Below, piece by piece: positions 25,874 through 34,576 of a stretch of 64,000 bases of DNA. The notes under the pieces are model-generated. The model saw nothing but the letters and a program-made list of their open reading frames with translations. It had not been told where the DNA came from and made no database searches. The DNA comes from Vibrio sp. VB16 (lineage in GTDB: Bacteria > Pseudomonadota > Gammaproteobacteria > Enterobacterales > Vibrionaceae): assembly GCF_015594925.2 (NCBI RefSeq), contig NZ_CP087590.1, forward strand, positions 2,790,001-2,854,000, given 5' to 3'. Made by a program: the position numbers and the translations under genes. The first letter of the stretch is position 1. Each line of letters begins with the position of its first letter.

Positions 25874-27643
25874 CTAAGCATGTTCCTCTGCCACAGATTT
25901 TAAAATGTCACTCCAGCGATGATAGACGAGTAAATGACCAAGGTTTTCAAATTCATGAAATGTTGAATTACTAAAGCTACGGTGAAATTTTCGTGCCAAT
26001 TGAACGGGAACATGCTGGTCCAAACTGCCATGCCATATCGTCACTGGTGAAACGATAGTTTCAAAATTAATGTTCCATAGACGACTAAGAATGACCAGAT
26101 CTTCGCAAAAGGCATTCGGCCCTTGTCGCATCGCTTCTCTAAACGCCAATAAAAAATTATCGGTGACTTCTGTTTCTGACAATGCCGCCGCATCACTCTT
26201 ACACAAATGTTGATAAACCTGATCAAAATACAACTCGTGATCCTTCATCAAATTATTGGTAATAATTTTTAGAAGTGGATGCAGTACCGACGGGGCTCTC
26301 ATCGCGATTTGCGCTAAAAACTTATTACTGGATTTTACGCCATGGAAGAGATTGATTGGTTGGTAAGGGGTGACAGTACTGACAATCGTCGTATGCACTA
26401 TCCGTTCTTTTAATAGGGATGCAGCCGCTAAGGCATAGGGCCCTCCTCCACAAAATCCCATAAGAGAAAATCGGTCCAAATTGAGAAAGTCCGCCAACGT
26501 ATCTATGTCGCGCGCGATACTCGCCAAAGTTCGGCTTGGATCGGCCGTTGATAAGCCAAATCCTGGGCGATCAATGGTAATTAAACGAATATTATGGTCA
26601 AAAAGAGTCCGATTGTTTGGATGTTGTTGCAGTCGTGAACCCGTACTCGGTGGAAGCAAGATAACCGGAATACCGCTTTTTCTGCCTATATCACTGAATC
26701 CTAACTGCCTCTCATCACTGACTTTACAGATTTGATGATAGCGTGCGGTTTCAAAAATAAGCTTGGATTTTAACGAACTGACAGCATCTCTACTTTCCGC
26801 TGTAGGATTCATCAGAATCAGCTTCATTAACTCACTTTGCCGGTGGCAATCTGTTTTTTGAAAGACAGATTTTAGTTGAGTCCGAATGGTATTAATCGAA
26901 ACACCGTGACTATCGCTAATCTCATTCAATGTTTTATTATGCGCCAGTTTTTCGACCAGTCTCTGCTCGGCTTTCGTTAAGTTGTAGCGTTGACAGAACC
27001 CGGTTAGATTGGGTTTTACATCCACATTTTGATTTGCAAAAAGAACCAGTATATTGCTGCCAAGCTGATATTGGTCATCAATCCGAGACATACTGATACT
27101 CACTGGATTGGTTTGAAAACTGTCGCGAAGACGCATTGTGGTTTCGCGCTCCTCCCTTTTTAGATCAGTCAGTTCAGACAATAGTTTATTGAACCGCTGT
27201 TGTTGGGAGTTGAGCGAGAATACAACATGACCACCCTCTATTTTCACTAAATCTGTGGTCTTTAGAAAGTCGAGTGCCAGTTGGTTCTGTTGCACCAACG
27301 CCCCATTAGCAGTAACAACAAAGGCAGGTAAAGGTAAGAAGTCGAATAGGCTCAATTGCAGATGTTGGTGCTCATCATTATCTTTCATTCGATTACTGAT
27401 GGCGGCACTTCGCTCTAGGTGTTCAACGATAGTGGAAACCTGAGAAAGGCCTCTATACCTTTCGACCTCCCGCATTGATAACCGTTGATTTACCTGCGCA
27501 GTTGCGCTCACCACACGTTCTACTTCCAATGGTGGAAGCGTTGATGCTATCTGTTCCAACAAAACAGGCCACTGGGTCGGATCCAATGCAGTATCATAGA
27601 TCTGCGCAACCAATTCTGGCGAAATTTGACCGTTAGCATCCAT
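25874..27643 (-). CDS. LuxR-type regulator fused to an alpha/beta hydrolase
   Basis: A 589-aa multidomain protein. Residues 1-100 resemble the N-terminal region of PAS-LuxR regulators (ALDPTQWPVLLEQIA); about 97-205 looks PAS-like (LFDFLPLPAFVVTANGALV). A LuxR/GerE helix-turn-helix spans about 219-277 (NLTKAEQRLVEKLA, then SINTIRTQLKSVFQKT). From about 325 an alpha/beta hydrolase follows: oxyanion-side DRPGFGLS (358-365), nucleophile elbow GFCGGG with Cys398 where Ser is usual, Asp542 in WHGSLDQHVPV, and His570 in ENLGHLL. No signal peptide or membrane segment. It has its own gap on both sides, upstream of the thiamin operon (divergent). Role unknown; a ligand-cleaving or ligand-sensing transcription factor is plausible. 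Confidence 0.85.
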   Translation of the reverse strand: MDANGQISPELVAQIYDTALDPTQWPVLLEQIASTLPPLEVERVVSATAQVNQRLSMREVERYRGLSQVSTIVEHLERSAAISNRMKDNDEHQHLQLSLFDFLPLPAFVVTANGALVQQNQLALDFLKTTDLVKIEGGHVVFSLNSQQQRFNKLLSELTDLKREERETTMRLRDSFQTNPVSISMSRIDDQYQLGSNILVLFANQNVDVKPNLTGFCQRYNLTKAEQRLVEKLAHNKTLNEISDSHGVSINTIRTQLKSVFQKTDCHRQSELMKLILMNPTAESRDAVSSLKSKLIFETARYHQICKVSDERQLGFSDIGRKSGIPVILLPPSTGSRLQQHPNNRTLFDHNIRLITIDRPGFGLSTADPSRTLASIARDIDTLADFLNLDRFSLMGFCGGGPYALAAASLLKERIVHTTIVSTVTPYQPINLFHGVKSSNKFLAQIAMRAPSVLHPLLKIITNNLMKDHELYFDQVYQHLCKSDAAALSETEVTDNFLLAFREAMRQGPNAFCEDLVILSRLWNINFETIVSPVTIWHGSLDQHVPVQLARKFHRSFSNSTFHEFENLGHLLVYHRWSDILKSVAEEHA

Positions 27644-27790
27644 TCTAGAGTTCTCTATGCAATCGTGGGCTTATCGTTCCAGCAACCATAGTATCGACCT
27701 GTTCAGTTGCAAACATTGACGAGAGTCATTGCGTAGCGCTTTTCGTTGCCCAATGAATTTGCTACACTCTTTCGGCAAACATATTTTAGA

Positions 27791-27888
27791 TATTAGTCGG
27801 GGAGCGATGGGCCACAACCCAAAGCTGAGACCATTTCGATGGGACCCGTTGAACCTGATGCAGTTAACACTGACGTAGGGAACTGATA
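27791..27888 (+). promoter_or_regulatory. TPP riboswitch (THI element)
   Basis: The conserved thi-box parts are present: GGGGAGC at the 5' side, GCTGAGA (27824-27830), ACCCGTTGAACCTGAT (27844-27859) and a closing GACGTAGGGAA (27872-27882). Thiamin pyrophosphate binding would switch off the operon. About 90 bases lie between the aptamer and the thiD start, with a CCTCCTCC stretch (about 27927-27934) that could pair with a ribosome site, so control of translation is likelier than termination; no strong terminator is seen. Confidence 0.95.
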
Positions 27889-27979
27889 GCCATGCCTATA
27901 TAAGGTTGTCTACATCCCGTAGCCTACCTCCTCCATCTGGCTGCTGTTATTCCTTTACGATTACGTTTAGGAACCAGAG

Positions 27980-28870
27980 ATGACCGTAAAGAACACAACA
28001 CCAATTGTACTTACCATTGCCGGTTCAGATAGCGGCGGCGGTGCAGGTATTCAGGCGGATATCAAAGCCATTTCGGCGACAGGCAGTTATGCTTGCTCCG
28101 TCATTACAGCCCTTACCGCACAAAATACCCAAGGTGTCACTGGCATCTTCCCCATCTCACCTGAATTTGTAGAACAACAGATGGACGCTGTTTTTTCCGA
28201 CCTCAGTATCCAAGCCGTAAAAATCGGTATGTTGAGCGACGTTAACATTATAAAAGCCGTCGCCAGAAAACTTCGCCAATATAAGCCTAAACACCTTGTC
28301 ATCGATCCTGTAATGGTCGCGACTAGTGGCGACTTACTGCTCGAAAGCTCAGCCATCAGCACCTTAAAATCCGTTCTATTACCCTTAGCCACGATGATCA
28401 CACCTAATCTTCCGGAAGCGGCCGCCTTAACCGGCGAATCGGCACCTAAAACTGAAGCGGAAATGAATGCACTCATTGTAAAGCTTAGACAATTAGATAC
28501 GCGAGCTATCTTACTTAAAGGTGGGCATCTGGACTCTTCCGATAACAGTACCGATCTATTTATCACTAAAGGGCATGTCGAACGCCTATCGACAACCAGA
28601 ATTAAAACGCAAAATACTCACGGAACAGGCTGTACGCTTTCATCAGCGATAGCCAGTTATCTTGCACAGGGCTATACACTCAAAGAAGCAGTTCAACTCG
28701 GTAAACACTACATTACTCAAGCAATTTCGCACGCTGACACGTTAGATATTGGCCACGGTCACGGCCCTGTTCATCACTTTTATCCGGGACACCAATTGGT
28801 TCAAAACCTTTATTCGTTTCCAATACAAGATGAAAACACACAATCTAGCGGTGACGTTGCGTATGACTAA
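27980..28870 (+). CDS. thiD: HMP/HMP-phosphate kinase ThiD
   Basis: Bifunctional kinase phosphorylating hydroxymethylpyrimidine (HMP) twice to HMP-PP. Ribokinase-like fold, 296 aa. Signatures: IAGSDSGGGAGIQADIKA (substrate side), KIGMLSD, LVIDPVMVATSG, and the anion-hole/catalytic NTHGTGCTLSSAIAS. The start ATG has AGGA seven bases before it, downstream of the TPP riboswitch. It is first in the operon and overlaps thiZ by eight bases. The C-terminal tail is about 30 residues longer than E. coli ThiD. Confidence 0.95.
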   Translation: MTVKNTTPIVLTIAGSDSGGGAGIQADIKAISATGSYACSVITALTAQNTQGVTGIFPISPEFVEQQMDAVFSDLSIQAVKIGMLSDVNIIKAVARKLRQYKPKHLVIDPVMVATSGDLLLESSAISTLKSVLLPLATMITPNLPEAAALTGESAPKTEAEMNALIVKLRQLDTRAILLKGGHLDSSDNSTDLFITKGHVERLSTTRIKTQNTHGTGCTLSSAIASYLAQGYTLKEAVQLGKHYITQAISHADTLDIGHGHGPVHHFYPGHQLVQNLYSFPIQDENTQSSGDVAYD

Positions 28871-29621
28871 CCCTGTACTCATTGAACTAAAAAATGCCTC
28901 GTTAGGCTACAAAGATAGCCAACAACTCATCCTTTCTGACCTGAACATGCAGATATCAAAACAGCGATGGACCTCTATTTTGGGTAGAAGTGGCTGTGGA
29001 AAAACCACCTTGCTTCGCTTTCTGGCTGGCCTGTTAAATGATGACCTTGACTGGCAAGGTGAGATGAAAAGCAGCCTTAGCGGTGAGCCACACCAAAATG
29101 TCGCCTATATGGCACAACAAGATTTACTCATGCCATGGCTCAATGTCATGGATAACGTCTGTTTAAGCTTCAAATTTGGCAACCTCATCTTGTCAGAAAA
29201 AGACAAACAAAAGGCCGTTCAACTTATCGATCAGGTTGGACTGTCGAATCAACGCCATCAGTTCCCTAATCAACTTTCAGGAGGAATGCGTCAACGAGTC
29301 GCTCTTGCCCGAACGTTAATGCAGGATAAGCCTTTGGTATTGATGGACGAGCCGTTCTCAGCATTGGATGCGGTGACTCGTTACCAGCTTCAAAATCTCT
29401 CAGCCACACTTCTACAGGACAAAACTGTGGTGTTAATTACACACGATCCTCAAGAAGCGCTGCGATTAGCTGACCACATCTATCTCATGTTAGGAAGTCC
29501 ATCTCAAACGCGTTCTTTTCCTGTTCCCTATGGTCATGCACCTCGATCCTTGAACGGGGAAATAGCAGAGTTACAACAGAAACTAATAGAGCAATTGGAG
29601 CGAGATTATGTTGGAAATTAA
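28863..29621 (+). CDS. thiZ: Thiamin-precursor ABC transporter ATPase ThiZ
   Basis: ATP-binding subunit, 252 aa from the ATG at 28863, which overlaps the thiD stop. The frame is open 114 bases further up, and an ATG at 28830 is possible; I prefer the later start because the fold begins right after it. Walker A GRSGCGKTT, Q-loop MAQQDLLMPWLNV, signature LSGGMRQRVALARTL, Walker B LVLMDEPFSALD, and H-loop LITHDP place it in the nitrate/taurine/NMT1-type ABC family. Together with ThiX and ThiY it matches the predicted HMP-type pyrimidine importer ThiXYZ controlled by TPP riboswitches. Confidence 0.88.
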   Translation: MTNPVLIELKNASLGYKDSQQLILSDLNMQISKQRWTSILGRSGCGKTTLLRFLAGLLNDDLDWQGEMKSSLSGEPHQNVAYMAQQDLLMPWLNVMDNVCLSFKFGNLILSEKDKQKAVQLIDQVGLSNQRHQFPNQLSGGMRQRVALARTLMQDKPLVLMDEPFSALDAVTRYQLQNLSATLLQDKTVVLITHDPQEALRLADHIYLMLGSPSQTRSFPVPYGHAPRSLNGEIAELQQKLIEQLERDYVGN

Positions 29622-30408
29622 CGTATTGGACGCCACCACTAAAGCGCATATCGCAAAAAAAAAGAAGGCTATACACCCTTTGCTTCAGGGCCTGCTGACC
29701 GCCTGTCTATTGTTTGGATTATGGCAGTTGATTGTTGTGGTGTTTGCATTCCCTCCTTTTATCTTGCCGTCGCCTCACGCCGTCATGATGAAACTTATAC
29801 TAAGATTCGACGTGTTGCTCTTCCATACATGGATAACCACTCAAGAGATAGTACTTGGCTTAATTTTAGGCCTCACTATGGGGTTGTTTTTTGCATTACA
29901 GATGCTTTTATTCGAGCCTTTGAAACGCTGGCTGTTGCCTCTCTTAATTGCCAGTCAAGCCATTCCAGTATTTGCTATTGCTCCAATATTAATGCTGTGG
30001 CTCGGTTATGGGATCGCATCTAAAGTGGTCATGGCGGCACTCATTATTTTCTTCCCCGTGACGACATGTTGTTACGACGGACTGCGCTCTACCCCTAGCG
30101 GTTATATTGACCTCGCTAAAACCATGTCAGCATCTAAATGGCAAACGTTAAGACACATCCGCCTCCCAGCCGCATTACCGGCCCTTGCTTCGGGCATTCG
30201 AGTTGCCGTCGTCGTTGCCCCGATCGGCGCGGTAGTTGGTGAATGGGTAGGTTCCAGTGCTGGACTGGGGTATTTAATGCTGCAAGCCAACGCACGAATG
30301 ATGATCGATGAGATGTTTGCCGCATTGTTTATTTTAGCCCTATTTTCTATCACCCTATATTTCATCACAGACAGATTACTCAAACGAGCTATCCATTGGC
30401 AGCTCTAA
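29608..30408 (+). CDS. thiX: Thiamin-precursor ABC transporter permease ThiX
   Basis: Permease of 266 aa, about six helices, of the SsuC/NrtB-type family. The EAA loop reads YIDLAKTMSASKWQTLRHIRLPAALPALASGIRVAV (split by family pattern EAA...G...LP). The start overlaps thiZ by 14 bases. It pairs with ThiZ and the binding protein ThiY encoded next. Confidence 0.9.
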   Translation: MLEINVLDATTKAHIAKKKKAIHPLLQGLLTACLLFGLWQLIVVVFAFPPFILPSPHAVMMKLILRFDVLLFHTWITTQEIVLGLILGLTMGLFFALQMLLFEPLKRWLLPLLIASQAIPVFAIAPILMLWLGYGIASKVVMAALIIFFPVTTCCYDGLRSTPSGYIDLAKTMSASKWQTLRHIRLPAALPALASGIRVAVVVAPIGAVVGEWVGSSAGLGYLMLQANARMMIDEMFAALFILALFSITLYFITDRLLKRAIHWQL

Positions 30409-30438
30409 CCTAAACCCATCAATATTTAAGGAAAAATA

Positions 30439-31404
30439 ATGCATTCCCAAACCCGAACAGGTTCTATCGCAAAAAAAGGATGGTTGGCTCTTTTACTCTC
30501 TGGTCTTTCTCTCAATGCGAGCGCAGAGCAAAAGAGTGTTACGTTAATGCTGGACTGGTTCGTAAATCCTAACCATGGTCCTATCGTCATAGCGCAAGAA
30601 AAAGGTTACTTCAATGACCAAGGGCTTAACGTTGTGATTCAAGAGCCCGCAGACCCAAGTATGCCGGCTAAGCTTGTCGCTGCAAATAAAATCGATTTGG
30701 CTATCTCCTATCAAACCAGCTTAACCATTGATGTCGCTGAAAACCTTCCTCTCATTCGCGCATCTACTCTCATCGCGACGCCACTCAATACCCTGATGGT
30801 TTTAGACAATGGCAAGATACATTCTCTAGCTGATTTAAAAGGTAAAAAAATAGGCATCGCTATTGCGGGCAATGAAGAAGCAACTGTAGGTACCATGCTC
30901 GAATCAGCGGGTATTACCTTCGATGATGTAGAAATAATCAACGTTGGTTGGGCGCTTTCTTCTTCTTTAGCATCGGGGAAAGTTGATGCGATTTGGGGAG
31001 GTTTACGCAATTTTGAGTCAAATCAGCTTGCGATTGAAGGCTATAAAGCGAAGGCTTTTTATCCTGAAGAACATGGTGTCCCTGCCTACGATGAACTTAT
31101 CGTTGTAGCCAACGCGAACCATTATGATGCCGATGCTATCCGTCGATTTAATAAAGCGATAGAGAAAGCCACTATATACATTATTAACCACCCGCAAGAC
31201 GCATGGATAGAGTTTGCCGCTTACTCACCAGACACATTAAATAACGAGCTAAACAAACGAGCTTGGCGCGATACGCTGACACGATTTGACCTTAGGCCCG
31301 CAGCCATTGATCTGGAACGTTACGACCAGTTCACTCAGTTTCTATATAAAAACAAAATCATTCGCTTAAAACCTAAAGCATCTGATTTTGTACCAACGTT
31401 GTAA
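30439..31404 (+). CDS. thiY: NMT1/THI5-like substrate-binding protein ThiY
   Basis: Periplasmic binding protein of 321 aa with a signal peptide ending near LNASAEQ. It has the NMT1/THI5 fold pattern: VTLMLDWFVNPNHGPIVIAQEKGYF, DLAISYQTSL, GKKIGIAI, KVDAIWGGLRNFE. Bacterial ThiY binds formyl-aminopyrimidine or related pyrimidine precursors, which TenA-type enzymes process; the exact ligand here is inferred. Good ribosome site (AAGGAAAAATA). It follows thiX by 30 bases and leads into tenA. Confidence 0.92.
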   Translation: MHSQTRTGSIAKKGWLALLLSGLSLNASAEQKSVTLMLDWFVNPNHGPIVIAQEKGYFNDQGLNVVIQEPADPSMPAKLVAANKIDLAISYQTSLTIDVAENLPLIRASTLIATPLNTLMVLDNGKIHSLADLKGKKIGIAIAGNEEATVGTMLESAGITFDDVEIINVGWALSSSLASGKVDAIWGGLRNFESNQLAIEGYKAKAFYPEEHGVPAYDELIVVANANHYDADAIRRFNKAIEKATIYIINHPQDAWIEFAAYSPDTLNNELNKRAWRDTLTRFDLRPAAIDLERYDQFTQFLYKNKIIRLKPKASDFVPTL

Positions 31405-31419
31405 TACTAAGGAAACAGG

Positions 31420-32085
31420 ATGAAGCATCAAGATCTTATCAACGCATGCATAGATGAATGGCAAGCCTATACCGGCCATTCATTCGTTAAACAACTCGCG
31501 ACTGGCAAGCTTAATGAACACGCTTACTTACATTATCTTAAACAAGATTTTCTATTCCTAAAGCATTATGCGAGAGCCTATGCGATGGCAATCTACAAAG
31601 CTCAAACATTAGCGGAAATGCGCATGGCACTGCCAAGTGTGCAAGCACTACTGGACAGCGAGATCTCACATCACGTCACCTACTGCCAAAAGTGGGGACT
31701 TAGTGAAGCAGATATGGAAGCAGAACCAGAAGCGTTCGGCACGGTCGCGTACACACGTTACGTTTTGGACACTGGAATGTCAGGGAATCTAATCGACCTT
31801 TATGTGGCCTTAGCACCCTGCTCTTTAGGCTATGCCGACATCGGGAAAAACCTTTTGCACAGTGCCGATACTGAAACGAACAACAACCCATATCTGAACT
31901 GGATAGCGCTTTATGGCGGTGATGAGTTTCAAACCGGTGCGAACACCAGTGCAGGTCAATTGGATGACTTACTTGTTGAAATAACGCTTGAAAGTGAACG
32001 GGGCCAGCAGTTGTGTGACGTATTTAGAACAGCAACGCGAATGGAAATTGCATTTTGGCAGCAAGGATTAGACGCTGCGATTTAA
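31420..32085 (+). CDS. tenA: Aminopyrimidine aminohydrolase (TenA, thiaminase II)
   Basis: Full-length TenA of 221 aa. It converts aminomethylpyrimidine from degraded thiamin to HMP for salvage. Catalytic Cys134 is in LAPCSLGYADIG; other active-site residues are in DFLFLKHYARAYA and a C-terminal Glu in ATRMEIAFWQQGL. Encoded 15 bases after thiY and 15 before thiM; next to the importer it supports a salvage role for the whole cluster. Confidence 0.95.
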   Translation: MKHQDLINACIDEWQAYTGHSFVKQLATGKLNEHAYLHYLKQDFLFLKHYARAYAMAIYKAQTLAEMRMALPSVQALLDSEISHHVTYCQKWGLSEADMEAEPEAFGTVAYTRYVLDTGMSGNLIDLYVALAPCSLGYADIGKNLLHSADTETNNNPYLNWIALYGGDEFQTGANTSAGQLDDLLVEITLESERGQQLCDVFRTATRMEIAFWQQGLDAAI

Positions 32086-32100
32086 ATAAAGGACACAGAC

Positions 32101-32901
32101 ATGACAACTATGAACCAGAAAAAACAACATATAATCAAACAATTAAAGTCTGTTCGGGATCAGAAACCATTGGTCGTTAATATTACCAACTACGTCGTAA
32201 TGAACAATACCGCCAATGCTCTTCTCGCCATAGGCGCGTCCCCTATTATGGCACACAGCCAGCAAGAAATGGCGGAAATGATGAGCTTTTCAGGTGCATT
32301 GGTTATTAACATCGGCACCCTTGATAGTGTGTGGACTCCGCGTATGGAATATGCCGTTGAGCAGGCCAATATTAATAATAAAATAGTGATCCTTGATCCC
32401 GTAGGGTGCGGAGCAAGTCAGCTAAGAACACAGACGGCACGGCGTATTGTTCAGGCGGCAGACAAGCTTATTGTGCGAGGTAATGCATCGGAGATCATTG
32501 CGTTAGCAGGTGAACAAGCTCAAAGCAAAGGCGTTGACGCTCTGGATTCTAGTGATGCTGCAGTAGATAGCGCCCAATTTTTGACTAAAGAGTATAAATG
32601 CAGTGTGGTTATATCCGGTGCAACCGATTATGTGGTAACTGAAACGGAGGTTGTGCAACTGAATAATGGTGACACGATGATGCCCTATGTCACCGGAATG
32701 GGCTGTACCCATACCGCTCTTATTGGTGCATTTGCCGCCGTAGGCGACACGAGCGGTTTAGCCGCAACAGCAATACTGGGCGTTGCGGGAGAAGTCGCGG
32801 CAGAGAAATCAGCAGGTCCAGGGTCTTTGCAATTACATCTTCTAGATACGCTTTATCAACTGGATGATGACATGTTGCTTAATCGTTTGAAGGTGAGCTA
32901 G
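32101..32901 (+). CDS. thiM: Hydroxyethylthiazole kinase ThiM
   Basis: Phosphorylates the thiazole alcohol of degraded thiamin to THZ-P. 266 aa, normal length. Signatures: PLVVNITNYVVMNNTANALLAIGASPIMAHS at the N-terminal half (NxTN, GASPxM), VILDPVGCGAS, and the ATP/anion motif VTGMGCTHTALIGAF. AAGGA precedes the start by seven bases. With ThiD and ThiE it rebuilds thiamin phosphate. Confidence 0.95.
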   Translation: MTTMNQKKQHIIKQLKSVRDQKPLVVNITNYVVMNNTANALLAIGASPIMAHSQQEMAEMMSFSGALVINIGTLDSVWTPRMEYAVEQANINNKIVILDPVGCGASQLRTQTARRIVQAADKLIVRGNASEIIALAGEQAQSKGVDALDSSDAAVDSAQFLTKEYKCSVVISGATDYVVTETEVVQLNNGDTMMPYVTGMGCTHTALIGAFAAVGDTSGLAATAILGVAGEVAAEKSAGPGSLQLHLLDTLYQLDDDMLLNRLKVS

Positions 32902-32962
32902 TTCGTCCATTGGCGAAATCAGGCTCGCGAAGGCCGTAAATCTAGAGCATTAATGGGTCAGG

Positions 32963-33004
32963 AATATGGAGATACTCGAGCATCTGCGGAACGATCTCCA
33001 TATT
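32963..33004 (+). other. Perfect hairpin between thiM and thiE
   Basis: Eleven-base perfect arms AATATGGAGAT (32963-32973) and ATCTCCATATT (32994-33004) with a 20-base loop. No T run follows, so it is not a normal terminator. It lies 62-103 bases after the thiM stop and 43 bases before the chosen thiE start. An in-frame ATG for thiE lies inside the left arm (32966) and would be masked by the stem. Confidence 0.7.
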
Positions 33005-33046
33005 GTTCACGATCTTAATTGGCTTGGTATAAAAGGGAAACGACAG

Positions 33047-33688
33047 GTGAACCAAACAGCGAATAATAAATCCACTCTATATCGACTTTATTTGGTTACG
33101 GATGATCAGCAAGATATTAACACCTTAAAAAAAGTAGTACAAAAAGCGGTCCAAGGAGGGGTAACAGCGGTTCAAATACGTGAAAAACATGGCGATGTCC
33201 AAGCATTTATTGAAAGAGCCATGGCAGTAAAAACGATCCTAAAAGGTACTGATGTCCCTTTGATTATCAATGATAGGGTTGATGTCGCGCTAGCGGTTGA
33301 GGCTGACGGAATCCATTTGGGTCAAAGCGATATGTCCGTGGTCATCGCTCGTCGATTGGTGGGTGATAACATGATTATTGGCTTATCGGTAGAAAATGAA
33401 GAACAGCTCGAGGCATCTACACATCTGCCTATTGACTATATTGGTCTCAGTGCCATTTTTTCGACACCAACTAAAACCAACATCGTAAAGCAGTGGGGGC
33501 TAGAAGGGCTAGAACACACTGTAAAAATGAGCCCGTTACCGGTTGTCGCTATTGGTGGGATTAATCAATCAAATATCCATCGAGTATCAAGAACCGGCGT
33601 GGATGGCATTGCGATAGTTTCCGCTATTTGTCACGCAGATGACCCACAATTAGCCAGCCAACACCTGTTGGAATTAATGAAGCAATAA
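33047..33688 (+). CDS. thiE: Thiamin-phosphate synthase ThiE
   Basis: Joins HMP-PP and THZ-P to thiamin phosphate. From the GTG at 33047 it is 213 aa, a normal length, with AAGGGAAA in front. The frame opens 81 bases further up at an ATG, but the extra residues do not look like ThiE and that ATG has a poor ribosome site and sits in a hairpin. Motifs: VQIREKHGD, LIINDRVDVALAV, DGIHLGQSDM, GLSAIFSTPTKTN, VVAIGGINQSN. Last gene of the riboswitch operon. Confidence 0.93.
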   Translation: MNQTANNKSTLYRLYLVTDDQQDINTLKKVVQKAVQGGVTAVQIREKHGDVQAFIERAMAVKTILKGTDVPLIINDRVDVALAVEADGIHLGQSDMSVVIARRLVGDNMIIGLSVENEEQLEASTHLPIDYIGLSAIFSTPTKTNIVKQWGLEGLEHTVKMSPLPVVAIGGINQSNIHRVSRTGVDGIAIVSAICHADDPQLASQHLLELMKQ

Positions 33689-33812
33689 TCAAAGCTGCTG
33701 ACGTGAATGTCATCATCGTTGATCGATGACTCGTGAACTCGGTTCTCTAAAAATAAATTCTGGCCGATTTTTATGCTATTTTATCTGTACTAACCACTAA
33801 CCTAGTAGACAG

Positions 33813-34511
33813 ATGGATTACACTTTAGAGCCAATTGGTATCATTCATACGCCCTATAAAGAAAAGTTTGCCGTCCCTAGACAGCCTAGATTGGCACCTA
33901 GCGCTACCGCAAGAATTCAATTAAGCGGCCAATCTAATTCACCTGAAGCCGTTCGAGGAATCGAACAGTTTAGTCACCTATGGCTGCTATTTATGTTTGA
34001 CCAGAACCTTCACGCCGGTTGGACACCAACGGTGAGACCACCTCGTTTAGGGGGTAACGAACGTGTCGGAGTATTCTCCTCTCGCTCTCCTTTTCGACCT
34101 AACGGCATAGGTATGTCTGCTGTCGAATTAAAGGGAGTCAAACAGGAGGAAGGGCAAATCTGGATTGAGCTAGGTAGCGTCGATCTAGTTGATGGAACCC
34201 CAATTATTGATATCAAGCCCTATATACCGTATTCAGATTCGATATTTGACGCCAATGGTGGATTCGCTCAAACGGAACCAAAGTTACTCAAGGTTGTATT
34301 TTCTGCGCTCGCCGATCAACAGATTGGCTTTCATGCAAATAAAGAACAGGTTAGAGCGGTAATTAATGAGGTGTTAAGGCAAGACCCTCGACCCGCCTAT
34401 AAAAAGAACCAGATTGACAGTAAAGAATATGCAGCAAACCTGTTCGATCTAAACGTTAAATTTAAGGTAAACGACGAATTAGTTATCGTCACTGCCATTG
34501 AACGCTTTTGA
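33813..34511 (+). CDS. trmO: tRNA (t6A37) N6-methyltransferase TrmO
   Basis: TrmO/TsaA (YaeB) family, 232 aa. It makes m6t6A at position 37 of ACY-reading tRNA-Thr with SAM. N-terminal beta-barrel catalytic domain: IGIIHTPYKEKFAVPRQ, FSHLWLLFMFD, GVFSSRSPFRPNGIGMS, and LVDGTPIIDIKPYIPY; a C-terminal YaeB-specific region (VLRQDPRPAY) follows. It lies next to proS, as in E. coli. Confidence 0.93.
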   Translation: MDYTLEPIGIIHTPYKEKFAVPRQPRLAPSATARIQLSGQSNSPEAVRGIEQFSHLWLLFMFDQNLHAGWTPTVRPPRLGGNERVGVFSSRSPFRPNGIGMSAVELKGVKQEEGQIWIELGSVDLVDGTPIIDIKPYIPYSDSIFDANGGFAQTEPKLLKVVFSALADQQIGFHANKEQVRAVINEVLRQDPRPAYKKNQIDSKEYAANLFDLNVKFKVNDELVIVTAIERF

Positions 34512-34576
34512 CTAAAGCAAATGGCTGATATCATATTCAGCTAATTTTTATTAACCATGATGAACGGATACCATAA

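Noticed and set aside
28087..28566. 159-codon open frame antisense to thiD
   Set aside because: Inside thiD, no start signal, no motif; thiD has complete catalytic motifs on the plus strand.
32966..33046. N-terminal extension of ThiE from the ATG at 32966
   Set aside because: The ribosome site is too close to the ATG, the ATG is buried in a perfect hairpin, and the extra 27 residues do not fit the ThiE family. The GTG at 33047 fits length and ribosome site.
33709..33730. Terminator after thiE
   Set aside because: Only a six-base stem (GTCATC / GATGAC) and no T run after it; I see no convincing terminator between thiE and trmO.
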